NCBI RefSeq assembly: GCF_003966125.1
Contig: NZ_RXMA01000002.1
Coordinates: 316,469 to 380,468 of the forward strand
DNA from: Azospirillum griseum
GTDB taxonomy: Bacteria > Pseudomonadota > Alphaproteobacteria > Azospirillales > Azospirillaceae
Direction of reading: 5' to 3'
Length of the DNA: 64,000 bases
Part shown: in pieces, positions 33,679 through 44,479 of the stretch
Layout: each line of letters begins with the position of its first letter
How positions within the stretch are numbered: position 1 is the first letter of the stretch
Notes under the pieces: model-generated
The model's input: only the letters and a program-made list of their open reading frames with translations
What the model was told of the DNA's origin: nothing
The model's database searches: none
Translations under genes and position numbers: made by a program

Positions 33679-34961
33679 GCCGCGTCGCCTATCTGAACGC
33701 CCGCGTGATCGATCCGGCCAGCGGGTTTGACCAGCGCGCCGATCTGCTGACGGACGGCGGCAAGATCGTCGATTTCGGCACCGACCTGTTTGCGGGCGGT
33801 GTCCCCGCCGACGCGGAGGCGGTCAACCTGTCGGGCCTGTGCCTGGCCCCCGGTCTGGTCGACATGCGCGTGCTGATCGGCGAGCCGGGCGACGAGGAAA
33901 AGGACACGATCAAGAGCGCGTCGCGCGCCGCCGCCGCCGGTGGCATCACCGCCATGGCCCTGCTGCCCAACACCGACCCGGTGCTGGACGAGGTCGCCGG
34001 ACTGGAGTTCGTCGCCCGCCGCGCCCGCGAGGCGAAGATGGTGAAGGTCTTCGCCTATGGCTCCGCCACGCGCGGGACCGAGGGCAACGAGATCACCGAA
34101 ATGGGCCTGCTGGCCCAGGCTGGGGCGGTCGCCTTCACCGACGGCACCAAGGCCATCGGCAGCGCCAAGACGATGCGCCGCGCGCTCAGCTACGCCAAGA
34201 CCTTCGACAAGCTGATCGTGCAACATCCCGAAGAGCCGAGCCTGGGCGGCGGCATGATGAATTCGGGCGAGATCGCCACCCGGCTGGGGCTGGTCGGCAT
34301 CCCGCGCGAGGCCGAGATCATCATGATCGAGCGCGATCTGCGTCTGCTGGAGCTGACCGGCGGGCGGCTGCATTTCGCCCACGTCACCACCGGGGAATCG
34401 GTTGACCTGATCCGCCGGGCCAAGGCGCGCAGCCTGCGTGTGACCTGCGACACCGCCCCGCATTACTTCGCCTTGACCGAGGTCGATGTCGGCGATTACC
34501 GGACCTTCGCCAAGGTGTCGCCGCCGCTGCGCGGGGAAATGGACCGCCGCGCCATCGTCGCCGGTCTGGCCGACGGAACCATCGACGCCATCGCGTCCGA
34601 TCATGTGCCGCAGGACCAGGACCAAAAGCGCCTGCCCTTCGCGCAGGCCGCCTGCGGCATCAGCGGCCTGGAAACCCTGTTCCCGCTGATGCTGGAGCTG
34701 GTGCACAAGGGGGCGATGAGCCTGTCGCAGGCGCTGGCCTGCGTCACCGTGAAGCCCGCCGACATTCTGGGTCTGCCGCTGGGCCGCATCGCCAAGGGTG
34801 CCGCCGCCGATCTGGTGGTGTTCGACCTCGATCAGCCGTGGCAGATCGACATCAGCCGCTTCAAGTCGAAGTCGAAGAACTCGCCCTTTGACAAGCGTCC
34901 GGTCCAGGGCCGCCCGCTGCGCACCATCGTGGACGGACGCACCGTCTGGGCGGAGGGTTGA
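33675..34961 (+). CDS. Dihydroorotase-like subunit lacking the metal HxH motif
   Basis: The 428-residue protein has the class I dihydroorotase fold ([81 protein letters not shown]). In active enzymes the first motif reads DxHxHxR; here the two metal-binding histidines are Arg65 and Leu67 and the following Arg is Gly69. It therefore very probably cannot hydrolyse the ring and acts as a structural PyrC'/PyrX partner for PyrB, as in Pseudomonas. An active dihydroorotase should be encoded elsewhere. It overlaps pyrB and plsY. Confidence 0.88.
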   Translation: MSRVAYLNARVIDPASGFDQRADLLTDGGKIVDFGTDLFAGGVPADAEAVNLSGLCLAPGLVDMRVLIGEPGDEEKDTIKSASRAAAAGGITAMALLPNTDPVLDEVAGLEFVARRAREAKMVKVFAYGSATRGTEGNEITEMGLLAQAGAVAFTDGTKAIGSAKTMRRALSYAKTFDKLIVQHPEEPSLGGGMMNSGEIATRLGLVGIPREAEIIMIERDLRLLELTGGRLHFAHVTTGESVDLIRRAKARSLRVTCDTAPHYFALTEVDVGDYRTFAKVSPPLRGEMDRRAIVAGLADGTIDAIASDHVPQDQDQKRLPFAQAACGISGLETLFPLMLELVHKGAMSLSQALACVTVKPADILGLPLGRIAKGAAADLVVFDLDQPWQIDISRFKSKSKNSPFDKRPVQGRPLRTIVDGRTVWAEG

Positions 34962-35587
34962 TCGCCGTGCTGACCGCTCTCGCCGCCGCCCTGCTGGGCT
35001 ATCTGCTGGGGTCCATCCCCTTCGGTCTGGTGCTGACCCGTCTGGCCGGTCTAGGCGACATCCGCCAGATCGGATCCGGCAACATCGGGGCCACCAACGT
35101 CCTGCGCACCGGGAACAAGGCGCTGGCGCTGGCCACCCTGCTGCTGGACAGCGGCAAGGGGGCCGTCGCCGCGCTCGTCGCGCTGGATCTGGCCGGGCGA
35201 TTCGCCGGGCCGGACGCCGCGCTGTTGGCGGCGGTGCTGGCGGCGGGCGGGGCGATGCTGGGCCACAGCTTTCCGGTCTGGCTGGGCTTCAAGGGCGGCA
35301 AGGGTGTTGCCACCGCGCTGGGCGTGCTGCTGGCCGTCTGCTGGCCGGTCGGGCTGCTGGCCTGCGTGAGCTGGCTGGCGATGGCGGTTCTGTTCCGCAT
35401 CTCGTCGCTGTCGGCCTTGACCGCCATCGCGCTCAGCCCGCTGACCGGCTGGTATTTCGGCGGGCCGCTGGTGGCGGGCCTGTGCCTGTTCATCGCCGTG
35501 CTGGTCTTCATCCGCCACGAGGCGAACATCCGCCGCCTGCTGAAGGGCGAAGAGCCGAAGATCGGGGCGGGGAAGAAGGCCGCGTAA
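34958..35587 (+). CDS. plsY: Acyl-phosphate:glycerol-3-phosphate acyltransferase
   Basis: Integral membrane enzyme that makes lysophosphatidic acid from acyl phosphate, the first step of phospholipid synthesis. The 209-residue protein has the three PlsY motifs: GSIPFGLVLTRL, GSGNIGATNVLRTGNK, and HSFPVWLGFKGGKGVAT, with five to seven membrane helices and a late HEANIRRLLKGEEPKI. The apparent start is TTG 34958, overlapping the pyrC-like stop (TTGA); GTG three codons later is possible. Confidence 0.95.
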   Translation: MIAVLTALAAALLGYLLGSIPFGLVLTRLAGLGDIRQIGSGNIGATNVLRTGNKALALATLLLDSGKGAVAALVALDLAGRFAGPDAALLAAVLAAGGAMLGHSFPVWLGFKGGKGVATALGVLLAVCWPVGLLACVSWLAMAVLFRISSLSALTAIALSPLTGWYFGGPLVAGLCLFIAVLVFIRHEANIRRLLKGEEPKIGAGKKAA

Positions 35588-35668
35588 GCCGTCCAACCAG
35601 CACCACGGCGGCGCGCGCGCCTGCCATTCCCCCCTGACCATCACCCTGAGCCTGCCCGGTTCCCCACG

Positions 35669-38197
35669 ATGGACAGCGCGCCGCCCTCCACCTCCGCAAT
35701 CCCGGCCCCGCTCATCCCGCCCAACGTTGCGGCGTGGTTCCGGTCGCGCGGGTGGTCGCCGCACGCCCATCAGGTCGCCATGGTCGCGGCGGCGACGGAG
35801 GGGGCGAGCGCGCTGCTGATCGCGCCGACCGGCGGCGGCAAGACGCTGGCCGGGTTCCTGCCCTCCCTGATCGAGTTGGCGGAGCGGCCGCGCGACGGGC
35901 TGCACACCCTCTACATCTCGCCGCTGAAGGCGTTGGCGGTGGATGTTCAACGCAATCTGGAAACCCCCATCGCCGAAATGCGGCTGCCGATCCGGGCGGA
36001 AACCCGCACCGGCGACACGCCGGAGGCCAAGCGCCGCCGCCAGCGCGCCCACCCGCCCCACATTCTGATGACCACGCCGGAAAGCCTGGCGCTGCTGCTG
36101 TCCTACGCCGACAGCGCCCGGCTGTTCGGGGGCTTGCGCTGCGTCATCGTGGACGAGTTGCACGCGCTGGCCGGGACCAAGCGCGGCGACCTGCTGGCCC
36201 TGGGGCTGGCCCGGCTGACGCGGCTGGCCCCGTTGGCGCGGCGGGTGGGGCTGTCGGCCACCGTGGCCGACCCCGATCACCTGCTGGCCTGGCTGTCGCG
36301 CACCGGACTTGCAGGTGGTGTGGCGGGTGGCAGTGATGTCCGGCTGGTCCAGGGTCGCAGCGGGGCGGACCCCGCCATCGACATTCTCGACAGCCGGGAA
36401 CGGCTGCCCTGGGCCGGGCACAGCGCCTTGCACGCCATGGCGGAGCTGTACCAGCGCATCCGCCAGCAGCGGACGACCCTGGTCTTCGTCAACACCCGCG
36501 CGCAGGCCGAAATGGTGTTTCAGGCGCTGTGGAAGGTGAACGACGAGACGCTGCCGATTGCCCTGCACCACGGCTCGCTCGCCGTCGAACAGCGGCGCAA
36601 GGTGGAAGCGGCGATGGCGCGGGGGGAGCTGCGGGCCGTGGTCGCCACCTCCTCCCTCGACCTTGGCATCGATTGGGCGGCGGTGGATTTGGTGGTGCAG
36701 ATCGGCGCGCCCAAGGGATCGAGCCGCCTGATCCAGCGCATCGGGCGGGCGAACCACCGGCTGGACGAGCCAAGCCGCGCCCTGCTGGTTCCCGCCAACC
36801 GCTTCGAGGTGCTGGAATGCCGGGCGGCGCTGGACGCCGTGCGCGCCAACGCGCTGGACGGCGACGCGCCCCGCCCCGGCGGGGTCGACGTGCTGGCGCA
36901 GCACATCCTCGGCATGGCCTGCGCCGCCCCCTTCCGCCCCGATGAGCTGTATGAGGAGGTGATCACCGCCGCCCCCTACGCCGACCTTGACCGCGACAGC
37001 TTCGACGACGTGCTGGATTTCGTCGCGACCGGCGGCTACGCGCTGGGGGCCTATGAGCGCTTCCAACGGCTGCGGACGCGGGAGGATGGGCGCGTCGCCA
37101 TCAGCGGCGCGGCGGTGGCCCGGCTCTACCGGATGAATGTCGGAACCATCACGCAGGAATTGCTGTTGCGCGTGCGCCTGAACCGTGGCCCGGTGCTGGG
37201 CGAGGTGGAGGAGTATTTCATCCAGGGCCTGACGCCGGGCGACACCTTCCTGTTCGCCGGGCAGGTGCTGAAATTCCTGGGCGTGCGCGAGATGGAGGCG
37301 CAGGTGGCCAAGGGCGGAACCGGCGAGCCGAAGATCCCCGCCTACGCCGGGGGACGCTTGCCGTTGACCACCCATCTGGCCGAACGGGTGCGGGCGATGC
37401 TGGCCGACCCGGCGGCGTGGGACGGGCTGCCCGACGACGTGCGCGAGTGGCTGGCGTTGCAGCGCCAGCGCTCCGTCCTGCCCGACCGCGACGGGCTGCT
37501 GGTGGAGCTGTTTCCCCGCAACGGCAAGCGTTTCCTCGTCGCCTACGCCTTCGAAGGGCGCAACGCGCATCAGACCCTGGGCATGCTGCTGACCCGGCGG
37601 ATGGAGCGGATGGGGCTGGGGCCGCTGGGCTTCGTCGCCACCGATTACGTGCTGGCGGTGTGGTCGCTGCGCTCCCCCGACCGGCTCGACGCGCTGTTCG
37701 ACCAGGACATGCTGGGCGACGATCTGGAAGCCTGGATGGACGAATCCTCGATGCTGCGGCGGACCTTCCGCAACGTCGCCCTGATCGCCGGGGTGATCGA
37801 ACGCCGCCATCCGGGGCAGGAGAAGAACGGGCGGCAAGTCACCGTCTCGTCGGATCTGATCTATGACGTGCTGCGCAAGCATGACCCTGGCCATGTGCTG
37901 CTGCGGGCGACGCGGGCCGACGCGGCGGGCGGCCTGACCGACGTCCGCCGCCTGTCCGATTTCCTGGCGCGCGTGCGCGGGCGGATCACCCGGCAGGACC
38001 TTGACCGGATTTCACCGCTCGCCGTGCCGGTCATCCTGGAGATCGGGCGGGAGCGGATCGACGGCGAGGCCACCGACGAGTTGCTGGCCGCCGCAGCGGC
38101 GGAGCTGGTGGCCGAAGCGATGGCGGAACCGCCCGCCCCCCCAAAACGTGAAGGGGCAAACCGGCCAGACGATCGCCGACAAGGACGTCTGCTGTGA
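35669..38197 (+). CDS. Ligase-associated DNA damage response DExH helicase (Lhr family)
   Basis: The 842-residue superfamily 2 helicase has motif I APTGGGKTLAGF, motif II VDELHAL (DExH), SATVAD (motif III) and a C-terminal helicase half with SSLDLGIDWAAVDLVVQIGAPKGSSRLIQRIGRANH. The long C-terminal Lhr-type region follows. This subgroup is usually encoded with an ATP-dependent DNA ligase, an exonuclease and the PdeM nuclease. Only PdeM is present here, overlapping by 4 nt. Confidence 0.92.
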   Translation: MDSAPPSTSAIPAPLIPPNVAAWFRSRGWSPHAHQVAMVAAATEGASALLIAPTGGGKTLAGFLPSLIELAERPRDGLHTLYISPLKALAVDVQRNLETPIAEMRLPIRAETRTGDTPEAKRRRQRAHPPHILMTTPESLALLLSYADSARLFGGLRCVIVDELHALAGTKRGDLLALGLARLTRLAPLARRVGLSATVADPDHLLAWLSRTGLAGGVAGGSDVRLVQGRSGADPAIDILDSRERLPWAGHSALHAMAELYQRIRQQRTTLVFVNTRAQAEMVFQALWKVNDETLPIALHHGSLAVEQRRKVEAAMARGELRAVVATSSLDLGIDWAAVDLVVQIGAPKGSSRLIQRIGRANHRLDEPSRALLVPANRFEVLECRAALDAVRANALDGDAPRPGGVDVLAQHILGMACAAPFRPDELYEEVITAAPYADLDRDSFDDVLDFVATGGYALGAYERFQRLRTREDGRVAISGAAVARLYRMNVGTITQELLLRVRLNRGPVLGEVEEYFIQGLTPGDTFLFAGQVLKFLGVREMEAQVAKGGTGEPKIPAYAGGRLPLTTHLAERVRAMLADPAAWDGLPDDVREWLALQRQRSVLPDRDGLLVELFPRNGKRFLVAYAFEGRNAHQTLGMLLTRRMERMGLGPLGFVATDYVLAVWSLRSPDRLDALFDQDMLGDDLEAWMDESSMLRRTFRNVALIAGVIERRHPGQEKNGRQVTVSSDLIYDVLRKHDPGHVLLRATRADAAGGLTDVRRLSDFLARVRGRITRQDLDRISPLAVPVILEIGRERIDGEATDELLAAAAAELVAEAMAEPPAPPKREGANRPDDRRQGRLL

Positions 38198-38913
38198 GGG
38201 GCTTCCCCATGCCCCCGGCGACCGACGACGGTCAAGCCGCGCTGACGCTGGCCGGTGTCCCGTTGCTGGCCGACGCCTCCGGCGCGCTGCTGTGGCGCGA
38301 TGAAGGGGTGCTGGCGGTCGCCGATCTGCATCTGGAAAAGGGGTCGGCCTTCGCCGCGCGCGGGCGGATGCTGCCGCCCTACGACACCCGCGCCACGCTC
38401 GACCGGCTGGCGGCGCTGGTGGAGCGGGAACGGCCCCGCCGCGTGCTCTGCCTAGGCGACAGCTTCCACGACCGCCGGGCGGGGGAGCGCCTGACCGGCG
38501 CGGACGCCGACCGCCTGCGGGCGCTGACCGCCGCCACCGATTGGGTGTGGATCACCGGCAACCACGACCCCCACCCGCCCGATGGGCTGGGCGGGCGGAT
38601 CGTCGCCGAGATCACGCTCGGCCCGCTGGTCTTCCGGCACGAGGCGCAGCCCGGCGTGGCGGGCGAAATCTCCGGCCATCTGCACCCGGCTGCGGCGTTG
38701 GCGCTGGCCGGGCGGCGGTTGCGCGAGCGCTGCTTTGTCACCGATGGGGCCAAGCTGATCCTGCCCGCCTTCGGGGCCTTCACCGGCGGCCTGAACGCGC
38801 TGCATCCGGCCATCGCCGGGCTGCTCGCCCCCCGGTTCGAGGCGCTGTTGATGGCGCGCGGGCGGCTGCACCGCTTCCCCCGCGACCGTCTGTCACCGGA
38901 TCGCGGCCTGTAA
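38194..38913 (+). CDS. pdeM: Ligase-associated endonuclease PdeM
   Basis: The 239-residue calcineurin-like metallophosphoesterase has the ordered metal motifs VADLHLEKG, CLGDSFHD, TGNHDPH and SGHLHPA. This set with this spacing is characteristic of the ligase-associated PdeM family, thought to act on damaged DNA ends. The GTG start overlaps the helicase stop (GTGA); ATG 38209 is an alternative. The two genes form an operon. Confidence 0.92.
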   Translation: MRGFPMPPATDDGQAALTLAGVPLLADASGALLWRDEGVLAVADLHLEKGSAFAARGRMLPPYDTRATLDRLAALVERERPRRVLCLGDSFHDRRAGERLTGADADRLRALTAATDWVWITGNHDPHPPDGLGGRIVAEITLGPLVFRHEAQPGVAGEISGHLHPAAALALAGRRLRERCFVTDGAKLILPAFGAFTGGLNALHPAIAGLLAPRFEALLMARGRLHRFPRDRLSPDRGL

Positions 38914-38985
38914 CCCCCTGGTCGAACGGGGCGATCCGCCTATATCCGATGGCCTGCCCGTCGTTTCGCCGCGAGAGCCATCCCC

Positions 38986-40452
38986 ATGCCAGCTTTCACC
39001 ACGACCAACCCGGTCATCGTCTGGTTCCGCAGCACCGATCTGCGCCTGTCCGACAACCCGGCGCTGCACGCCGCCGCCAGCCTGGGCGTGCCGGTGCTGC
39101 CACTCTTCGTGCTGGAGGAGGTGGCGGGCGACCCGCGCCCGCTGGGCGGGGCGTCGCGCTGGTGGCTGCATGGCAGCCTGGAACGGTTGGCGGCGGACTG
39201 CGCGGCGTTGGGATCGCCGTTGATCCTGCGGCGGGGCGATCCGGCGGCGGAGATCGACGCGCTGCGGCGCGCGAGCGGGGCCGCAACCGTGCTGTGGAAC
39301 CGGCGCTACAGCCCGATCCACACCGCCCGCGACGCCGCGATCAAGGACGGGCTGAAGCGCGACGGGGTGGAGGCGCGCAGCTTTTGCGCCCATCTTCTGG
39401 CCGAACCCTGGACGGTGCAGAACAAGAGCGGCGGGCCGTTCAAGGTCTTCACCCCCTTTTGGCGCAACCTGTCGGCCGACCTGGCCCCACCCGCCCCCCT
39501 GCCCGTCCCGGAGCGCCTGATCCCACCGGCCAGCGCCCCGGCCAGCGACCGGCTGGCGGATTGGGGGCTGTTGCCGACCGCGCCGGACTGGGCGGGCGGC
39601 CTGCGCGCGGCCTGGGTGCCGGGAGAGACGGCCGCGCGCGCGCGGTTGACGGCCTTCCTCGAGGGTCCGGTCGCCACCTACGCCACCGACCGCGACCGGC
39701 CGGACATGATGGGAACCGCGCGGCTGTCGCCCCATCTGGCCTTTGGCGAAATCAGCCCGCGCCAGATCTGGCACGCCACCCGCCACAGCGCCGACGCCCA
39801 CCCGGAGCGGCAAAAGGGGGCTGAGTCCTTCCTGCGGGAAATCGGTTGGCGCGAGTTCAACCACCATCTGCTGCACCACGCCCCCCACATGCTGGACCAG
39901 CCGCTGGACGACCGATTCGCCGATTTCCCGTGGCTGTCGGACGCGGACGGGTTGGCGGCGTGGCGGCGCGGGCGCACCGGCTATCCCATCGTCGACGCCG
40001 GAATGCGCGAATTGTGGGAAACCGGCTGGATGCACAACCGGGTGCGGATGATCGCCGCGTCCTTCCTGGTCAAGGATCTGCTGCTGCCCTGGCAGGTGGG
40101 GGAGCAATGGTTCTGGGACACGCTGGTGGACGCCGATCCCGCCAACAACGCCGGGGGCTGGCAATGGGTGGCCGGTTGCGGGGCCGACGCCGCCCCCTTC
40201 TTCCGCGTCTTCAACCCGGTGCTTCAGGGCGAAAAATTCGATCCCGAGGGCGACTATGTCCGCCGCTTCGTGCCCGAACTGCGCCACCTGCCAAGCCGCT
40301 GGATTCACAAGCCGTGGGAGGCTCCGGCGGACGTTCTGCGCCGGGCTGGGCTGCGGTTGGGCGATCATTATCCCAAGCCGATCATCGACCATGGGCTGGC
40401 CCGCAACCGGGCGTTGACCCTGTTTGCCGAACGCAAAGGACAAACCGTCTGA
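38986..40452 (+). CDS. phrB: Deoxyribodipyrimidine photolyase (CPD class I)
   Basis: Repairs UV-induced pyrimidine dimers with light and FAD. The 488-residue protein has an N-terminal alpha/beta domain (VIVWFRSTDLRLSDNPAL) and a C-terminal FAD domain with LSPHLAFGEISPRQIW, FLREIGWREFNHHLL, and the signature TGYPIVDAGMRELWETGWMHNRVRMIAASFLVKDLL plus AGGWQWVAGCGADAAPFFRVFNP. All residues expected for FAD binding appear present. It follows the pdeM stop by 72 nt, making a DNA-repair group of three genes. Confidence 0.96.
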   Translation: MPAFTTTNPVIVWFRSTDLRLSDNPALHAAASLGVPVLPLFVLEEVAGDPRPLGGASRWWLHGSLERLAADCAALGSPLILRRGDPAAEIDALRRASGAATVLWNRRYSPIHTARDAAIKDGLKRDGVEARSFCAHLLAEPWTVQNKSGGPFKVFTPFWRNLSADLAPPAPLPVPERLIPPASAPASDRLADWGLLPTAPDWAGGLRAAWVPGETAARARLTAFLEGPVATYATDRDRPDMMGTARLSPHLAFGEISPRQIWHATRHSADAHPERQKGAESFLREIGWREFNHHLLHHAPHMLDQPLDDRFADFPWLSDADGLAAWRRGRTGYPIVDAGMRELWETGWMHNRVRMIAASFLVKDLLLPWQVGEQWFWDTLVDADPANNAGGWQWVAGCGADAAPFFRVFNPVLQGEKFDPEGDYVRRFVPELRHLPSRWIHKPWEAPADVLRRAGLRLGDHYPKPIIDHGLARNRALTLFAERKGQTV

Positions 40453-40573
40453 CGGCCGCTCATTTCATCGGACCGTTACGCCGTCGCAAAGAAACTGTCA
40501 TGGAGCCGAACTAGTGTGACGCCAACCCAGAGACACGCCCCGAAAACCGGCGGCACCAGGTGAGGCACAGACG

Positions 40574-42604
40574 ATGAACGGCGAAGAGACCACCCGCAAG
40601 GGCACCAAATACCTGACCTTTGACAGCCAGGAAGACATCGGCATCAACCCGACGTCCAACCCGACCCTGGGCGACGTGCTGAACGAGCGCATCGGTCGCC
40701 GTGGCTTGATCGGCGGCATGCTGGCGTCCTCCGCCCTGAGCGCGCTGGTCGGGCCGGTCGCGCTGTTCGGCGGCAGCGCCGAGGCTGAGGCCGCGACGCC
40801 AAAGGCCGCCGCCGGGTCCGCCCCCAGCTTCCGGTTTGAAGAAATTGCCCACGGCGTGGACGAAACCCACCATGTCGCGCCGGGTTACGACGTGAATGTC
40901 CTGATCCGCTGGGGCGATCCGGTGTTGCCGGGCGCGCCCGCCTTCGATCCGATGAAGCAGACCGCCGCCGCCCAGGCGACGCAGTTCGGCTACAACAACG
41001 ATTTCAACGGCTTCGCGCCGCTGCCGCTCGGCTCCAAATCCGCCGATCACGGCCTGCTCTGCACCAACCACGAATACACCGATGAAGAGGTGATGTTCCC
41101 CGGCCTGAACGGGGAGCAGCAGAAGGCCAATTTCGCCCGCATGACCAAGGATCTGGCCGACATCGAAATCGCCGCCCATGGCGGTTCGGTGGTCGAGGTC
41201 CGCAAGGTGAAGGGCAAATGGACCTACGACCCCACTTCCAAATACAACCGCCGCATCACCGGTGAAACCGAATGCCGCATCACCGGCCCGGCCGCCGGTC
41301 ATCCGCTGATGCGCACCGCCGCCGACCCCACTGGGACCGTGGTGCGCGGCATGCTGAACAATTGCGCTGGCGGGATGACCCCGTGGGGCACCTGGCTGTC
41401 GGCGGAAGAGAACATCAACGGCTATTTCTGGGGCAAGCTGGCCGACGACCACAAGAACGCCGCCGCGTTCAAGCGCTATGGCATTCCGGGCGGCTGGTAC
41501 AATTGGGGGGCCTACCACGACCGTTTCGACGTGACGAAGGAAGCCAACGAAGCCAACCGCTTTGGCTGGATCGTCGAGATCGACCCCTACAACCCGACCT
41601 CCGCGCCGCGCAAGCGCACCGCGCTGGGCCGCTTCAAGCATGAGGCCTGCAACGTCGTCGTCATGAAGGACCGCACCGTCGTGGCCTATATGGGTGACGA
41701 CGAGCGCTTCGAGTATGTCTACAAGTTCGTTGCCGCGAAGAAGTACGATCCGGCCAACCGCGCCGCCAACCTCGGCATTCTGGACGAGGGCACGCTCTAT
41801 GCCGGCAAGTTCGGCGCGGACGGGTCGGTGACGTGGATGCCGCTGGTCCAAGGCCAAAACGGCCTGACCGCCGAAAAGGGCTTCCCCGATCAGGCCACCG
41901 TCCTCATCAACGCCCGCCTGGCCGCCGACATCCTGGGTGCCACCAAGATGGACCGCCCGGAAGATGTGGAAATCAACCTGAAGAAGGACACCGTTTACGT
42001 TGTTCTGACCAACAACAACAAGCGCAAGCCCGAACAGGTGGACGCCGCCAACCCGCGCGCGGTCAATGAGTGGGGCCAGATCCTGGAAATCACCCCCAAC
42101 GACGGCGATCACACCGCCACCAAGGCGACCTGGAAGATGCTGCTGCGCGGCGGCAACCCGAAGGACGCCAAGGTCGGCGGCCAATACCACGCCGACACCA
42201 GCGCCAACGGCTGGTTCGCCTGCCCCGACAACGTGGCGGTGGACAACCATGGCCGCCTGTGGGTCGGCACCGACCAGGGCGAGAATTGGGCCAAGGCGTC
42301 CGGCACCGCCGACGGGATTTGGGCGGTGGAAACCGATGGCGAACTGCGCGGCCTGTCGCGCATGTTCTACCGCAACCCGGTGGGTGCCGAGATTTGCGGC
42401 CCCTTCTTCACCCCCGACGACAAGGCCCTGTTCATCTCCGTCCAGCACCCGGCGACCGACGGCGTGGACCAGTACAAGCCCTTCGGCAAGCTGTCCACCT
42501 TCGAGGAACCGGCCACCCGCTGGCCCGACTTCAAGCCCGGCATGCCGCCCCGCCCCTCGGTGATCGTCATCACCAAGAAGGACGGCGGCGTTCTGGGGCT
42601 GTGA
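40574..42604 (+). CDS. phoX: PhoX-family alkaline phosphatase
   Basis: Calcium/iron-dependent phosphatase exported by the Tat system to release phosphate from organic esters. The 676-residue precursor has an N-terminal leader with twin arginines in RIGRRGLIGG and a following hydrophobic Ala-rich segment ending AEAEAA. Catalytic-domain landmarks include RGMLNNCAGGMTPWGTWLSAEEN, with the iron-ligand Cys, and FKHEACNVV. The ribosome site GTGAGG lies before the ATG. One PhoB half-site, CTGTCAT, lies at 40495-40501, but a second half is not recognisable. A terminator follows. Confidence 0.92.
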   Translation: MNGEETTRKGTKYLTFDSQEDIGINPTSNPTLGDVLNERIGRRGLIGGMLASSALSALVGPVALFGGSAEAEAATPKAAAGSAPSFRFEEIAHGVDETHHVAPGYDVNVLIRWGDPVLPGAPAFDPMKQTAAAQATQFGYNNDFNGFAPLPLGSKSADHGLLCTNHEYTDEEVMFPGLNGEQQKANFARMTKDLADIEIAAHGGSVVEVRKVKGKWTYDPTSKYNRRITGETECRITGPAAGHPLMRTAADPTGTVVRGMLNNCAGGMTPWGTWLSAEENINGYFWGKLADDHKNAAAFKRYGIPGGWYNWGAYHDRFDVTKEANEANRFGWIVEIDPYNPTSAPRKRTALGRFKHEACNVVVMKDRTVVAYMGDDERFEYVYKFVAAKKYDPANRAANLGILDEGTLYAGKFGADGSVTWMPLVQGQNGLTAEKGFPDQATVLINARLAADILGATKMDRPEDVEINLKKDTVYVVLTNNNKRKPEQVDAANPRAVNEWGQILEITPNDGDHTATKATWKMLLRGGNPKDAKVGGQYHADTSANGWFACPDNVAVDNHGRLWVGTDQGENWAKASGTADGIWAVETDGELRGLSRMFYRNPVGAEICGPFFTPDDKALFISVQHPATDGVDQYKPFGKLSTFEEPATRWPDFKPGMPPRPSVIVITKKDGGVLGL

Positions 42605-42653
42605 TCGCCGCCTGACCGCGACGCGCACGACACCGACACGACACATCCAAGGG

Positions 42654-42683
42654 GGGGCGGCTCTGCACAGGGCCGCCCCTTTT
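42654..42683 (+). terminator. Terminator of phoX
   Basis: GGGGCGGC pairs with GCCGCCCC around a 10-nt loop and is followed by TTTT, 50 nt after the phoX stop. Confidence 0.85.
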
Positions 42684-42741
42684 CCGTTCCGCTGCTTTTT
42701 CCCGCGCTGGCGATGAAGCGGGGTTTCCATCGCCCGTAGAG

Positions 42742-42758
42742 ATGTTATAAAATAACAT
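42742..42758 (+). promoter_or_regulatory. Zur-type operator overlapping the zur promoter and start
   Basis: ATGTTATAAAATAACAT is a perfect palindrome (7-bp arms, AAA centre) of the GTTAT...ATAAC type bound by alphaproteobacterial Zur. It contains a TATAAA hexamer (42746-42751) and ends one nt before the zur ATG. This indicates direct autorepression. Confidence 0.75.
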
Positions 42759-42759
42759 C

Positions 42760-43253
42760 ATGAGCACCGACCACCCCACCCCGACGCTTCACGCCCGGCA
42801 CGACCACGCCCATTGCGTGGCCGATGCGCTCACCCGCGCTGACGCGCTGTGCGCTCAACGCGGCGCGCGTCTGACCACGTTGCGCCGTCGCGTGCTGGAG
42901 CTGGTGTGGTCCAGCCACCGCCCGCGCGGGGCCTACGCCATTCTGGAGGATCTGAGCCAGCAGGACGGCAAATCCACCGCCCCGCTGACCGTGTACCGGG
43001 CCTTGGAATTCCTGGTGGAACAGGGGTTGGTCCACCGCATCGAATCGCTCAACGCCTATGTCGGCTGCGCGTCTCCCGGTGCCAGCCATTCCGGGCAATT
43101 CCTGGTGTGCGAGGGCTGCGGCGACGCCGCCGAAATCGACGATTCATCGATCCGCACCGCCATCGAGTCCGCCGCCATCGCGCGCGGCTTCCGTGTCCAG
43201 CGCCCCACCGTGGAGGTGCGCGGCGTCTGCAAAGATTGTCAGGAGAAACACCC

Positions 43254-43257
<4 letters not shown>
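42760..43257 (+). CDS. zur: Zinc uptake regulator (Fur family)
   Basis: The 165-residue Fur-fold repressor. The N-terminus is His-rich (LHARHDHAHC), followed by the winged helix GARLTTLRRRVLELVWSSHRPRGAYAILEDL and TVYRALEFLVEQGLVHRIESLNAYVGC. The C-terminal metal-binding part has two CxxC pairs (CEGCG; CKDCQ), as in Zur for the structural zinc. No Shine-Dalgarno sequence exists before ATG 42760. It is translationally coupled to a zinc-type GTPase gene (GTGA overlap), strongly supporting Zur over Fur. Confidence 0.92.
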
Positions 43258-44423
<1,166 letters not shown>

Positions 44424-44427
44424 TCCG

Positions 44428-44463
44428 CCACCCCAGGGCCACACCCCACCCCAGGGCCACACC
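44428..44463. repeat. Perfect 18-bp tandem repeat
   Basis: CCACCCCAGGGCCACACC occurs twice without gap in the 56-nt space between the convergent GTPase and HD-GYP genes. Confidence 0.85.
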
Positions 44464-44479
44464 AGAGTCCGCCTGGAAC

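Noticed and set aside
35051..37894. 947-codon antisense frame opposite plsY and the helicase.
   Set aside because: Same GC artefact; it crosses two genuine genes with complete motif sets.
40495..40501. CTGTCAT, a possible PhoB half-site before phoX.
   Set aside because: No second half-site at the required 11-bp spacing was found on either side, so a Pho box cannot be supported.
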